NCBI GenBank assembly: GCA_016295615.1
Contig: JAEDKW010000073.1
Coordinates: 1-5,477 of the forward strand
Length of the DNA stretch: 5,477 nucleotides
Direction of reading: 5' to 3'
Origin: Oscillospiraceae bacterium
GTDB taxonomy: Bacteria; Bacillota; Clostridia; Oscillospirales; Oscillospiraceae
The position numbers were made by a program, and so were the translations under genes. Of this stretch, positions 1-5,477 are shown piece by piece (position 1 is the first letter of the stretch; each line of letters starts with the position of its first letter). The notes below the pieces were generated by a model that saw only the letters and a program-made list of their open reading frames with translations, was not told where the DNA came from and did no database searches.

Positions 1-40
1 AAAAAGTCATCGCTCATTCACTCCGTCGCTCCTCCTTTCC

Positions 41-157
41 AAATCGCAACCGCTTCGCTGGGTTGTGATTTGGTTTTGGACGCAGACCTAAAAGCCTGCA
101 CCTCGAAAGTGTTCACGCTTTCCACGTCGGAGCAAGCTGCATATCACTTGCTCCGAC
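41..157 (+). other. Cluster of four consecutive stem-loops; candidate structured RNA or 3' UTR
   Basis: Four inverted repeats follow one another. The first pairs 41-51 with 61-71 (11 pairs, one of them G-U on the plus strand). The second pairs 82-87 with 94-99 (one mismatch on plus, which is G-U on minus). The third pairs 105-111 with 116-122 (one G-U on plus). The fourth is 126-136 with 147-157 (11 perfect pairs). Two of the three imperfect stems are better paired as plus-strand RNA, and the last stem is followed by TTTTT, so a plus-strand transcript ending here is the better reading. It could be the 3' part of a small RNA, the 3' UTR of a plus-strand gene left of the window, or the end of a repeat element. 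I recognise no known RNA family. Confidence 0.4.
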
Positions 158-162
158 TTTTT
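126..162 (+). terminator. Probable plus-strand intrinsic terminator
   Basis: A perfect 11-base-pair stem, GTCGGAGCAAG (126-136) with CTTGCTCCGAC (147-157), has a 10-base loop and is followed at once by five T residues (158-162). On the minus strand the base of the stem is not followed by a T-run, so the signal points rightward. It would stop a plus-strand transcript coming from the left edge and keep it from running antisense into livF. Confidence 0.6.
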
Positions 163-364
163 GCGGTGGAGTATCAAGGCGTGTTTTTTCCTTCCTTCGC
201 GGTCTTCATACCGACTGAGGCGATCCGTTTCATCGGTTTTATGGAGCACAGGCAGACCAGGAGCGTCAGCATATCCGCAGCGGGAGGGCGTGCAGCATCG
301 GAAAGAGCACGCCGGGCAAAGCGCCCGCGGTTCCGGAAAAAGCGCTTCCCTTTTTCATGAGCAG

Positions 365-405
365 AAAAGGAGCTGCGCAAAATTCTCATTTTGCCGCAGC
401 TCCTT
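365..405 (-). terminator. Intrinsic terminator of the liv operon
   Basis: AAGGAGCTGCG (367-377) pairs perfectly with CGCAGCTCCTT (395-405). The stem continues as CAAAA (378-382) with TTTTG (389-393) after a one-base bulge, leaving a six-base loop. On the minus strand the stem runs into TTTT (368-365) followed by CTGC, so the U-tract is short. It lies about 50 bases after the livF stop, in the expected place for the end of the operon. The plus-strand side is also T-rich (GATTCTTTTAT), so it may work in both directions. Confidence 0.75.
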
Positions 406-455
406 GATTCTTTTATCCGTTTATCCGTTTTGCATATTCCTGCGTGATCGCTTCC

Positions 456-1166
456 TCAGCCGCCGAGATACGCCCGCTTGATCGCCGGAGAGCTGAGCAG
501 CTCATCGCCCGTGCCGGTCGTGACGATGCGTCCGTTTTCCAGCACATAGCCCCGGTTGGCGACGGAAAGCGCCGCCTGCGCATTCTGCTCAACAAGCAGG
601 ATGGTCGTGCCGCTTTTGTGCAGCTCCTGAATGATCGCAAAGATCTGGTCGACCAGGATCGGCGCAAGTCCCATGGACGGCTCGTCGAGCATCATCAGCT
701 TCGGATGTGACATCAGCGCGCGACCCATGGCGAGCATCTGCTGTTCGCCGCCGGAGAGCGTACCGGCGATCTGCCCGCGGCGCTCCCTGAGGCGCGGAAA
801 GCGCTCATAGACGTCGGCGAGCGATTGGGCAATGGTCGAGTTCGGCTGTGTGTAGGCGCCCATCTCGAGGTTCTCCTCGACCGTCATCTGCAAAAAGACG
901 CGGCGTCCCTCGGGGACGAGCGCAAGACCCTTGGCGGGGATCTTGAAGGCAGCCGTCTTTTCGATCGGCTCACCCATAAAGGTCACCGAGCCGGTCTTGC
1001 TGCGCAGCAGACCCGCGACGGTGTTGAGCGTGGTGGATTTGCCGGCGCCGTTGGCGCCGATGAGCGTGACGATCTCCCCGTCGAAGACCTCAAAGGAAAC
1101 GTCCTTGATGGCGTGGATGCTGCCGTAGTAGACATTGATGCTGTCTGCTTTCAAAATAGGTTCCAT
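456..1166 (-). CDS. livF: Branched-chain amino acid ABC transporter ATP-binding protein LivF
   Basis: One of the two cytoplasmic ATPases of the importer, pairing with LivG under the LivH/LivM channel. At 236 residues it has the normal length for the family and ends in the typical RAYLGG. Visible motifs are Walker A GANGAGKST (37-45), the family-specific VPEGRR in the Q-loop region (84-89), the signature LSGGEQQ (137-143), Walker B LMMLDEP with catalytic Glu162 (157-163), and LVEQN (191-195). Gln194 stands where most ABC ATPases have the H-loop His, and Glu86 stands at the Q-loop; both are usual in LivF. The ATG follows the livG stop by 3 bases, and its AGGAGG site (1175-1180, 8-base spacer) lies in the end of livG, suggesting coupled translation. 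It is the last gene of the operon. The transport family is secure; the exact substrate is not. Confidence 0.96.
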   Translation of the reverse strand: MEPILKADSINVYYGSIHAIKDVSFEVFDGEIVTLIGANGAGKSTTLNTVAGLLRSKTGSVTFMGEPIEKTAAFKIPAKGLALVPEGRRVFLQMTVEENLEMGAYTQPNSTIAQSLADVYERFPRLRERRGQIAGTLSGGEQQMLAMGRALMSHPKLMMLDEPSMGLAPILVDQIFAIIQELHKSGTTILLVEQNAQAALSVANRGYVLENGRIVTTGTGDELLSSPAIKRAYLGG

Positions 1167-1169
1167 GCC

Positions 1170-2006
1170 TTACGCCTCCTTCTTTTTGCCGAGATATGCT
1201 TCGATGACCGCGGGATCCGACTGGATATCCTCGGGCGAGCCCTTGGCGATGATGCGGCCGAAATTCAGCACGGCGATGCCCTCGCAGACATTCATCACAA
1301 GGCTCATATCATGCTCGATGAGCAGCACCGCGATCTTAAAGGTATCGCGGATCGTGCGGATATTCTCCATCAGCTCCGCCGTTTCCGACGGGTTCATGCC
1401 CGCCGCCGGCTCGTCGAGCAGCAGCAGACACGGATTGGTCGCCAGTGCGCGCAGGATCTCCAGACGGCGCTGTGCGCCGTAGGGCAGGCTGCCGGACTTG
1501 GCGCCGGCAAAATTCTCCATGTGGAAGATGGACAGCAGCTCCATCGCGCGCTCATGCGCGACCTTCTCTCCCCTGCGGTAGCTTGGCAGGTGGAAGATGC
1601 CGCTGGCAAGCCCGTAGGGGATCTGCGAGTCCATCGCAACGGAAACATTTTCCTCCACCGTAAGGTTGGGGAAAAGGCGAATGTTCTGGAAGGTGCGCGC
1701 GATCCCCGCGCGGTTGACCTGCGTGGTGTTGAGGTCGTGGATGTCTTTGCCGTTGAGAAGGATCGTGCCGTGCGTGGGCTGATAGATCTTGGTGAGAAGA
1801 TTGAAGATCGTCGTCTTGCCCGCGCCGTTGGGACCGATCAGACCGGCAATTTCCGTCCGACCGATGGTGACGTTGAAGTTATCCACGGCCTTCAGCCCGC
1901 CAAAGGTGATGCCGAGGTCAATACACTCGAGCACCGGGGTCTTGTCTGCGTCTCGCTCGGTGAGCAGTGCAGGCGGACGGGAAACGGGAATCAGCTTGGT
2001 CGCCAT
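1170..2006 (-). CDS. livG: Branched-chain amino acid ABC transporter ATP-binding protein LivG
   Basis: The second ATPase of the importer. It has 278 residues, slightly longer than the usual roughly 255 because about 22 residues precede the ABC core, which starts near VLECIDLGITFGGLKAV (25-41). It shows Walker A GPNGAGKTT (58-66), Q-loop Gln107 in ARTFQNIRLF, a signature region reading LPYGAQRRLEI (174-184), Walker B LLLLDEP with Glu199 (194-200), the LivG-type AAGMNP (201-206), and H-loop His232 in LIEHDM. The non-canonical signature (LPYGA in place of LSGGQ) is in line with this subfamily, where LAYG and LPYG variants are common. The ATG directly abuts the livM stop (TAA then ATG), and a strong AAAGGAGG (2015-2022, 8-base spacer) lies in the end of livM, which supports this start. 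Confidence 0.96.
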   Translation of the reverse strand: MATKLIPVSRPPALLTERDADKTPVLECIDLGITFGGLKAVDNFNVTIGRTEIAGLIGPNGAGKTTIFNLLTKIYQPTHGTILLNGKDIHDLNTTQVNRAGIARTFQNIRLFPNLTVEENVSVAMDSQIPYGLASGIFHLPSYRRGEKVAHERAMELLSIFHMENFAGAKSGSLPYGAQRRLEILRALATNPCLLLLDEPAAGMNPSETAELMENIRTIRDTFKIAVLLIEHDMSLVMNVCEGIAVLNFGRIIAKGSPEDIQSDPAVIEAYLGKKKEA

Positions 2007-3005
2007 TTATGTTTCCTCCTTTCCCGCGCCTTTTCTGCGGTTTTTACGGTTTTTGTATTGCTCAAGCATGAGCTTGACCTTGGGATTGTTCGTCGCCAGC
2101 ATCACGAGGATCAGCACGATCGCATACACGAGCATGCGGTAGTCACCGAACGCACGGGAAACCTCCGGCAGCGCCTGCAGGACGATGGCGGCAATGATGG
2201 AACCGCTCACACTGCCCATGCCGCCAAGCACGACGATGACAAGGATCTCGATCGACATGTTATAGTCGAACGACGCCGCCTTCACATTGGCAAAGAAGTG
2301 CCCGTAGAGCGTGCCGGCCGCACCGGCGAAGAAGGCGGCGATCACGAAGACCGCGAGTTTGAAATATGTGATGTTGATGCCGATGGATTCGGCGGCGATC
2401 CGGTTGTCGCGGATCGCCATGATGGCGCGGCCCTGCTTGGAGCTTTTTAGGTTTGCCATGACGAGGATGGTCAGGCAGACCAGCACAAAGGCATAGGGCA
2501 GGAGCTTTTTCGAGTTGGAGTAGATCGCGTTTGTGTTCAGTCCGAGCGCGCCGCCCGTGATATTGAGGTTGGTGATGATGTTTTTGATGATCTCACCGCA
2601 GGCAAGCGTCACAATGGCAAGATAGTCGCCCTTCAAGCGCAGCGCAGGAAGACCGACGAGGAATCCGAAAAGCGCGGCAAAGAGCCCGCCGAAAATCATG
2701 GAAAGCGGCAGGCGCACCGGCATGGGCAGCACACTGCTCAAGGCAATGGACAGAAGGCAGCCCGTAAAAAGCCCCACCGACATAAAGCCCGCGTGACCGA
2801 GGCTCAACTCGCCCAAAAGTCCGACGACCAGGTTGAGGGAAACCGCCAGCACGATATAAACCGAGATCGGGATCAGCATGTTGGAGACCTGACGCGTCAG
2901 ACCGCCGCCGTAAAGCATCACGGCAACAACGCCGTAAATCACCACGACGACCGCAAGCGTGACATAGTCCCGATTGAGCGGAATGCTTTTTTTGATCTTT
3001 TCCAT
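2007..3005 (-). CDS. livM: Branched-chain amino acid ABC transporter permease LivM
   Basis: Integral membrane half-channel, 332 residues, strongly hydrophobic with roughly ten predicted membrane segments. Family hallmarks are LNLVVGLLGELSLGHAGF (57-74), LRLKGDYLAIVTLACGEI (122-139), TGGALGL (150-156), and the cytoplasmic EAA-like loop GRAIMAIRDNRIAAESIGIN (192-211), which contacts an ATPase. GGMGSVSGS (261-269) follows, and a basic tail closes the protein (about 314-331). The frame is open upstream to 3101, but I start at the ATG at 3005. It has an AGAAGGTG site (3011-3018), begins 2 bases after the livH stop, and gives the usual N-terminus; the upstream extension only overlaps livH and looks non-coding. 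The stop codon touches the livG start. Confidence 0.95.
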   Translation of the reverse strand: MEKIKKSIPLNRDYVTLAVVVVIYGVVAVMLYGGGLTRQVSNMLIPISVYIVLAVSLNLVVGLLGELSLGHAGFMSVGLFTGCLLSIALSSVLPMPVRLPLSMIFGGLFAALFGFLVGLPALRLKGDYLAIVTLACGEIIKNIITNLNITGGALGLNTNAIYSNSKKLLPYAFVLVCLTILVMANLKSSKQGRAIMAIRDNRIAAESIGINITYFKLAVFVIAAFFAGAAGTLYGHFFANVKAASFDYNMSIEILVIVVLGGMGSVSGSIIAAIVLQALPEVSRAFGDYRMLVYAIVLILVMLATNNPKVKLMLEQYKNRKNRRKGAGKEET

Positions 3006-3007
3006 GC

Positions 3008-3886
3008 TTACACCTTCTCTCTGACGGTCTTGCCGAGAAGACCGCTGGGTTTCACGATCAGCACCAAAACCAGCACGCTGAAAACGATGGCATCCGCCCA
3101 AAGGGTGGAGATATAGGTCTTGGAGAACTGCTCGATCAGACCAAGCATGATGCCGCCGAGCATGGCGCCGGGAACGGAGCCGATACCGCCGAAAACCGCC
3201 GCGGTAAATGCCTTGATGCCGGGCATGGCGCCGGTCGTCGGCTTGATGTACACATAGGTCATCCCGTAGAAAATGCTGGCAAATGCGGCAAGCGCCGAGC
3301 CGATCGCAAAGGTCATGGTGATCGTGCGGTCAACACTGATGCCCATCAGCTCCGCCGCGCCCTTATCCTCCGATACCGCGCGCATCGCCTTGCCGAGCTT
3401 GGTCTTATTGATAAAGAGCGTCAGCGCGATCATGATGACCGCGGTGACGGCAAGCGTCAGGATCGTAATGCCGTCGATCGAAATGCCCCCGACCGTGACG
3501 GCAGGCAGCGTAATGAGCGACGGGAACGCCTTCTGCTGCGAGCCGAAGGCGATCAGCGCCACATTCTGCAGCAGGTAGCTTACACCGATGGCGGTGATGA
3601 GCACGCTCAGCGGGGACGCTTTGCGCAGCGGCTTATAGGCAAAGCGCTCGATCAGGACGCCAAGCAGCGTGCACACCGCGACGCAGAGGAACACGGCAGC
3701 CACAGGCGGCATGCCGGCAGTAAGCACGGCGATAATGCCGGTGTAGGCGCCGATCATGATGACGTCACCGTGTGCAAAGTTCAGCATTTTCGCGATACCG
3801 TAAACCATCGTGTAGCCCAGCGCGATAAGCGCATAGATGCTGCCGAGGCTCAGACCGCTGATCAGGGTTTGGATAAAGTGTGTCAT
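3008..3886 (-). CDS. livH: Branched-chain amino acid ABC transporter permease LivH
   Basis: The partner permease of LivM, 292 residues with about eight membrane segments. It opens with MTHFIQTLISGLSLGSIYAL, typical of LivH. GYTMVYGIAKMLNFAHGD (24-41) follows, then the EAA-like loop GKAMRAVSEDKGAAELMGI (165-183), FTAAVFGGIGSVPGA (227-241) and KPSGLLG near the end (279-285). Two other in-frame ATGs exist, at 3904 and 3946. I chose 3886 because AAAAGGA sits 8 bases upstream and the protein then begins where homologues usually begin. The 3904 start also has a GGAGGA, but that is locked in a 10-bp hairpin (3911-3935). A 99-base gap separates it from livJ, while livM follows after only 2 bases. Confidence 0.93.
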   Translation of the reverse strand: MTHFIQTLISGLSLGSIYALIALGYTMVYGIAKMLNFAHGDVIMIGAYTGIIAVLTAGMPPVAAVFLCVAVCTLLGVLIERFAYKPLRKASPLSVLITAIGVSYLLQNVALIAFGSQQKAFPSLITLPAVTVGGISIDGITILTLAVTAVIMIALTLFINKTKLGKAMRAVSEDKGAAELMGISVDRTITMTFAIGSALAAFASIFYGMTYVYIKPTTGAMPGIKAFTAAVFGGIGSVPGAMLGGIMLGLIEQFSKTYISTLWADAIVFSVLVLVLIVKPSGLLGKTVREKV

Positions 3887-3894
3887 AGTACCAG

Positions 3895-3901
3895 TCCTTT
3901 T
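3895..3901 (-). promoter_or_regulatory. Ribosome binding site that decides the livH start
   Basis: AAAAGGA on the minus strand lies 8 bases before the ATG at 3886. The competing GGAGGA (3911-3916), 6 bases before the ATG at 3904, is fully paired in the hairpin at 3911-3935. The exposed AAAAGGA is therefore the more likely site. Confidence 0.6.
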
Positions 3902-3910
3902 CATGCGGCG

Positions 3911-3935
3911 TCCTCCGGAGCACCGCTCCGGAGGA
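3911..3935 (-). promoter_or_regulatory. Intercistronic hairpin between livJ and livH
   Basis: TCCTCCGGAG (3911-3920) and CTCCGGAGGA (3926-3935) form a perfect 10-bp, GC-rich stem with a 5-base loop. The minus-strand sequence after it (CGCCGCATGAAAAGG) has no U-run, so it is not a standard terminator. Such stems after a binding-protein gene typically protect the upstream mRNA from 3' exonucleases, as in malE-malF. That role is inferred here. The stem also buries a GGAGGA. Confidence 0.65.
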
Positions 3936-3964
3936 ACATACCGCACGGGATAATGAGGATGATA

Positions 3965-3982
3965 TCGGACGAAACCGTCCGA
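3965..3982 (-). promoter_or_regulatory. Short hairpin directly after the livJ stop
   Basis: TCGGACG (3965-3971) pairs perfectly with CGTCCGA (3976-3982) around a 4-base loop, only 3 bases after the livJ stop codon. The following minus-strand sequence TATCATCCTCATTATCC is pyrimidine-rich but has no continuous U-tract. It could be a weak attenuator or part of a two-hairpin mRNA-stabilising block with the stem at 3911-3935. Confidence 0.5.
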
Positions 3983-3985
3983 GGA

Positions 3986-5146
3986 TTACTGCGCATCAAA
4001 GAGGGAGCCGACACCGTCATAGTAGAGGATCGCGCTTGCGGGCTTGTCGGTGTTGCCGTCAGCACCCCAGGTCATCTTGCCGGTGATGCCTTCCACCGTG
4101 ATCTCGGTCATCACCTGAGCCAGCGCCGCGCCGGAGGTGGTTCCTGCCTTTTCAACGGCGGTCTTGATTGTGTACACGGCGTCATAAGCGTCGGCGGCAA
4201 ACTGGTCGGGAACGGCATTGTAGGCAGTCTGATACTTTTTAACGAAGGACTGAACGGCGGGATCCGTGGAATCGGCCGCGAACGGAGTGAGCATCAGGAC
4301 ATTGTTGGCGATGCTGGGATCCTGTTCGACCTTGCCGAGAATGCCGTCAAGACCGTCGGCGCCGAAGAAGTAGACGTCGTCAGCAAACTTGCCCTTGGCC
4401 TGCGTGAGGAAGGTGGAAGCCTCTTCTGCATAGATGGGCATGAACACGACCTTTACGCCGGAAGCAACGAGGGCGTTGATCTGGGTGGAGAAGTCGGTGT
4501 TGGTGGAGGTGGTGAAGGTCTGCGTCTCCTTGATGGTGATGCCGTTGGCCGCGCACTGCTCAGTGAAGGAGTTGTAAAGACCGACGGAATAGTCGTAGTC
4601 GCTCTCATAGAAGACACCCACTTCGGTGGCAAGACCGTTTTCCTGAATGTAGTTGGCAGCCGCCGCTCCCTGGAAGGAGTCGTAGAAGCAGACGCGGAAC
4701 GCCTTGTCGTTGCCGGCGATGCAGCCGTCAGCGGAGCCGGACGGAGTGATGAGCATCACGTCATCTTCGTTGGCAGCCGCCACGATGGAAGCCGTTTCAC
4801 CGGAGAAGACGCCGCCGAGGGAGACGTCCATGCCCCAGTCCATGAGCTTGCCGTAGGCGTTGACGGCGCTCTCGGGATCGCCCTGAGAATCCTGGAACTG
4901 CAGCTCGATCTGCATACCGTTGATGCCGCCGTTGGCATTGATCTCCTCCACCGCGACTTCCGCGCCGTTCTTGACGGAGATACCGTAGTTGGCGTAGCTG
5001 CCGGTCAGCGGACCGATGCCGCCGATCTTGATGACGGAATCCGCACCGTCGGCGTCCGTGTTGGCAGGGGTGTCGTTGTTTCCGCAGGCAGCCATGGTAA
5101 ATACCATGACGGCAGCCATAACAAAGGCAAATACTTTCTTTTTCAT
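3986..5146 (-). CDS. livJ: Branched-chain amino acid ABC transporter substrate-binding lipoprotein LivJ
   Basis: Extracytoplasmic receptor of the importer, 386 residues, of the periplasmic-binding-protein type I (Leu/Ile/Val-binding, Peripla_BP_6) kind. The N-terminus is a lipoprotein signal: MKKK, a hydrophobic stretch (5-18), then MAAC with the lipidated Cys21. A short Asn/Asp/Thr-rich linker (22-36) follows. The mature fold begins at IKIGGIGPLTGSYANYG (39-55) and continues with the typical AVEEINANGGINGMQIEL (65-82). The likely ligand-contact segments are GGVFSGET (111-118) and LITPSGSAD (132-140), by analogy with LivJ. FAADAYDAVY (316-325) is another family motif. The Met at -3 of the lipobox is a mild departure from Leu/Val/Ile. 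The start has AAAAGGAG (5156-5163) with a 9-base spacer. It is first in the operon. Substrate may be Leu/Ile/Val or another amino acid or amide; the sequence alone does not decide. Confidence 0.95.
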   Translation of the reverse strand: MKKKVFAFVMAAVMVFTMAACGNNDTPANTDADGADSVIKIGGIGPLTGSYANYGISVKNGAEVAVEEINANGGINGMQIELQFQDSQGDPESAVNAYGKLMDWGMDVSLGGVFSGETASIVAAANEDDVMLITPSGSADGCIAGNDKAFRVCFYDSFQGAAAANYIQENGLATEVGVFYESDYDYSVGLYNSFTEQCAANGITIKETQTFTTSTNTDFSTQINALVASGVKVVFMPIYAEEASTFLTQAKGKFADDVYFFGADGLDGILGKVEQDPSIANNVLMLTPFAADSTDPAVQSFVKKYQTAYNAVPDQFAADAYDAVYTIKTAVEKAGTTSGAALAQVMTEITVEGITGKMTWGADGNTDKPASAILYYDGVGSLFDAQ

Positions 5147-5183
5147 GTTGATTCGCTCCTTTTCAATTTGTGATTTAACAGAT

Positions 5184-5212
5184 ATTATACAAAAAAGCGA
5201 CCCCGCCGTCTG
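5184..5212 (-). promoter_or_regulatory. Probable sigma-A-type promoter of the liv operon
   Basis: A perfect TATAAT lies on the minus strand at 5189-5184. At the ideal 17-base spacing the upstream hexamer is CAGACG (5212-5207), which matches only GAC of TTGACA, so the -35 is weak. Transcription would start near 5177, giving a leader of about 30 bases that carries the livJ ribosome binding site. The leader is too short for a riboswitch or T-box. The -35 region lies in the loop of the upstream gene's terminator. Confidence 0.6.
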
Positions 5213-5225
5213 ACGGAGCCGCTTT
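5191..5225 (-). terminator. Strong intrinsic terminator after the small membrane-protein gene
   Basis: As minus-strand RNA, GCGGCUCCGUC (5222-5212) pairs with GGCGGGGUCGC (5207-5197), 11 pairs including three G-U, around the loop AGAC. It is followed by six U residues (5196-5191), and flanking AAA (5225-5223) can extend the stem. It lies 14 bases after the stop codon at 5240. It separates the upstream gene from the liv operon transcriptionally. Confidence 0.8.
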
Positions 5226-5239
5226 GCTGTACCATACGG

Positions 5240-5431
5240 TTAAGCCTGCACGCTCATCATCGACGGTCTTTGAACGGGAAGAATAATGCCCAGCAGAGCA
5301 AGAATAAGGAAAATGGACACCATAACGGTGTCCATAATCATGCTGTTCATTTCGGCGCAGGCAAAGGAAGCCTCTGCACAGAATGCAGACGCGGTCTTGC
5401 TGTTGTTGTTCTGAGTGAAACAGCGGTTCAT
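5240..5431 (-). CDS. Small single-span membrane protein of unknown function
   Basis: I do not recognise this protein. It has 63 residues. A polar, Asn/Ser/Ala-rich N-terminal part (1-30) contains three cysteines (Cys4, Cys18, Cys25). One hydrophobic segment follows (about 35-52, VMVSIFLILALLGIIL core), then a short tail with one Arg. The case for a real gene is structural: the ATG at 5431 has an excellent AAAGGAG (5439-5445) with a 7-base spacer, and the stop is followed within 15 bases by a strong terminator. The frame stays open to an ATG at 5458 and a TTG at 5464, but neither has a ribosome binding site. Its promoter is not visible before the window ends. It is transcribed in the same direction as liv but separated by the terminator, so a link to transport is not shown. 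Confidence 0.6.
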   Translation of the reverse strand: MNRCFTQNNNSKTASAFCAEASFACAEMNSMIMDTVMVSIFLILALLGIILPVQRPSMMSVQA

Positions 5432-5477
5432 GGCGAGGCTCCTTTCCTTGATTTTCATTCGCAAAGTAAAGCGTTAA

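Larger units (their letters stand above)
1..364. other. Intergenic region downstream of the liv operon, no convincing gene
   Basis: This stretch lies beyond the liv operon terminator. Several frames stay open here, including plus frame 1, which is open from the window edge to about 357. However, that frame runs straight through a good plus-strand terminator (126-162), has no Shine-Dalgarno-preceded start, and ends in a low-complexity Arg/Lys-rich tail, so I do not call it. A minus frame with an ATG at 389 begins inside the operon terminator hairpin and is also rejected. Positions 41-157 hold consecutive stem-loops, described separately. Positions 163-364 contain only minor inverted repeats, such as GGCGTGC (287-293) with GCACGCC (307-313), and I see no gene in them. 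Confidence 0.6.

Noticed and set aside
70..360. 96-codon plus-strand open frame at the left edge
   Set aside because: It crosses a strong plus-strand terminator hairpin, has no ribosome binding site before its ATG, and ends in a basic low-complexity tail.
174..389. 71-codon minus-strand open frame after livF
   Set aside because: Its start codon is in the loop of the liv terminator hairpin and no ribosome binding site precedes it or its internal ATGs.
412..427. Two tandem copies of TTTATCCG
   Set aside because: Only two 8-base copies in the livF 3' UTR; too short and too few to be more than chance or a small slippage duplication.
413..667. Minus-strand open frame overlapping the livF end, extending past the livF stop
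   Set aside because: The true livF frame is complete and ends in the family-typical RAYLGG, so no frameshift needs to be proposed. The other frame is an Arg/Ser-rich shadow.
825..2450. 541-codon plus-strand open frame antisense to livF, livG and livM
   Set aside because: It lies wholly opposite three genes with clear motifs, crosses their boundaries, has no good ribosome binding site, and its product is low-quality Arg/Asp/His-rich sequence. It is a by-product of codon bias in a GC-rich genome.
3770..5173. 467-codon plus-strand open frame antisense to livJ and part of livH
   Set aside because: Its Gly/Val/Asp-rich product mirrors the livJ codons and spans the livJ-livH gap, and there is no independent start signal.
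5147..5183. Possible CodY-like or other operator in the livJ leader
   Set aside because: The leader is A/T-rich, but I could not find a convincing match to the CodY consensus or any clear palindrome, so no operator is called.

Overview
The window carries one complete, tightly packed minus-strand operon for a branched-chain amino acid type (HAAT/Liv family) ABC importer. In transcription order it holds livJ (lipoprotein substrate-binding protein), livH and livM (the two permeases), and livG and livF (the two ATPases). The last four genes are separated by 2, 0 and 3 bases, and the Shine-Dalgarno sites of livM, livG and livF lie in the tails of the preceding genes. The operon probably starts at a TATAAT-type promoter just upstream of livJ and ends at a hairpin terminator about 50 bases after livF.

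Organism: the sequence is fairly GC-rich, has strong AAGGAGG-type ribosome binding sites, encodes a binding protein with a lipoprotein signal, and uses U-tailed intrinsic terminators. This fits a Gram-positive, probably a clostridial gut-type Firmicute (Oscillospiraceae/Ruminococcaceae-like). The assignment is inferred from style only; no taxonomic marker is present.

Layout from right to left, in the direction of transcription: a 63-codon gene for an unrecognised small single-span membrane protein (5240-5431); its strong intrinsic terminator (5191-5225); the livJ promoter, whose -35 region lies inside that terminator; livJ (3986-5146); a 99-base gap with two perfect hairpins (3965-3982 and 3911-3935); livH, livM, livG and livF (456-3886); the operon terminator (365-405). 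Positions 1-364 contain no convincing gene. Within them, 41-157 is a run of four stem-loops, the last followed by a T-run that makes a plus-strand terminator (126-162). A non-coding RNA or the 3' end of a plus-strand transcript may therefore converge on the liv operon.

How it works: LivJ, anchored outside the membrane, would capture the amino acid and deliver it to the LivH-LivM channel, with LivG-LivF powering import. The hairpins after livJ suggest that livJ mRNA is stabilised or made in excess over the membrane parts, a common arrangement for binding-protein importers. The operon itself is a known system. The less explained parts are the left-edge structured region, the small membrane protein, and the overlapping terminator and promoter.
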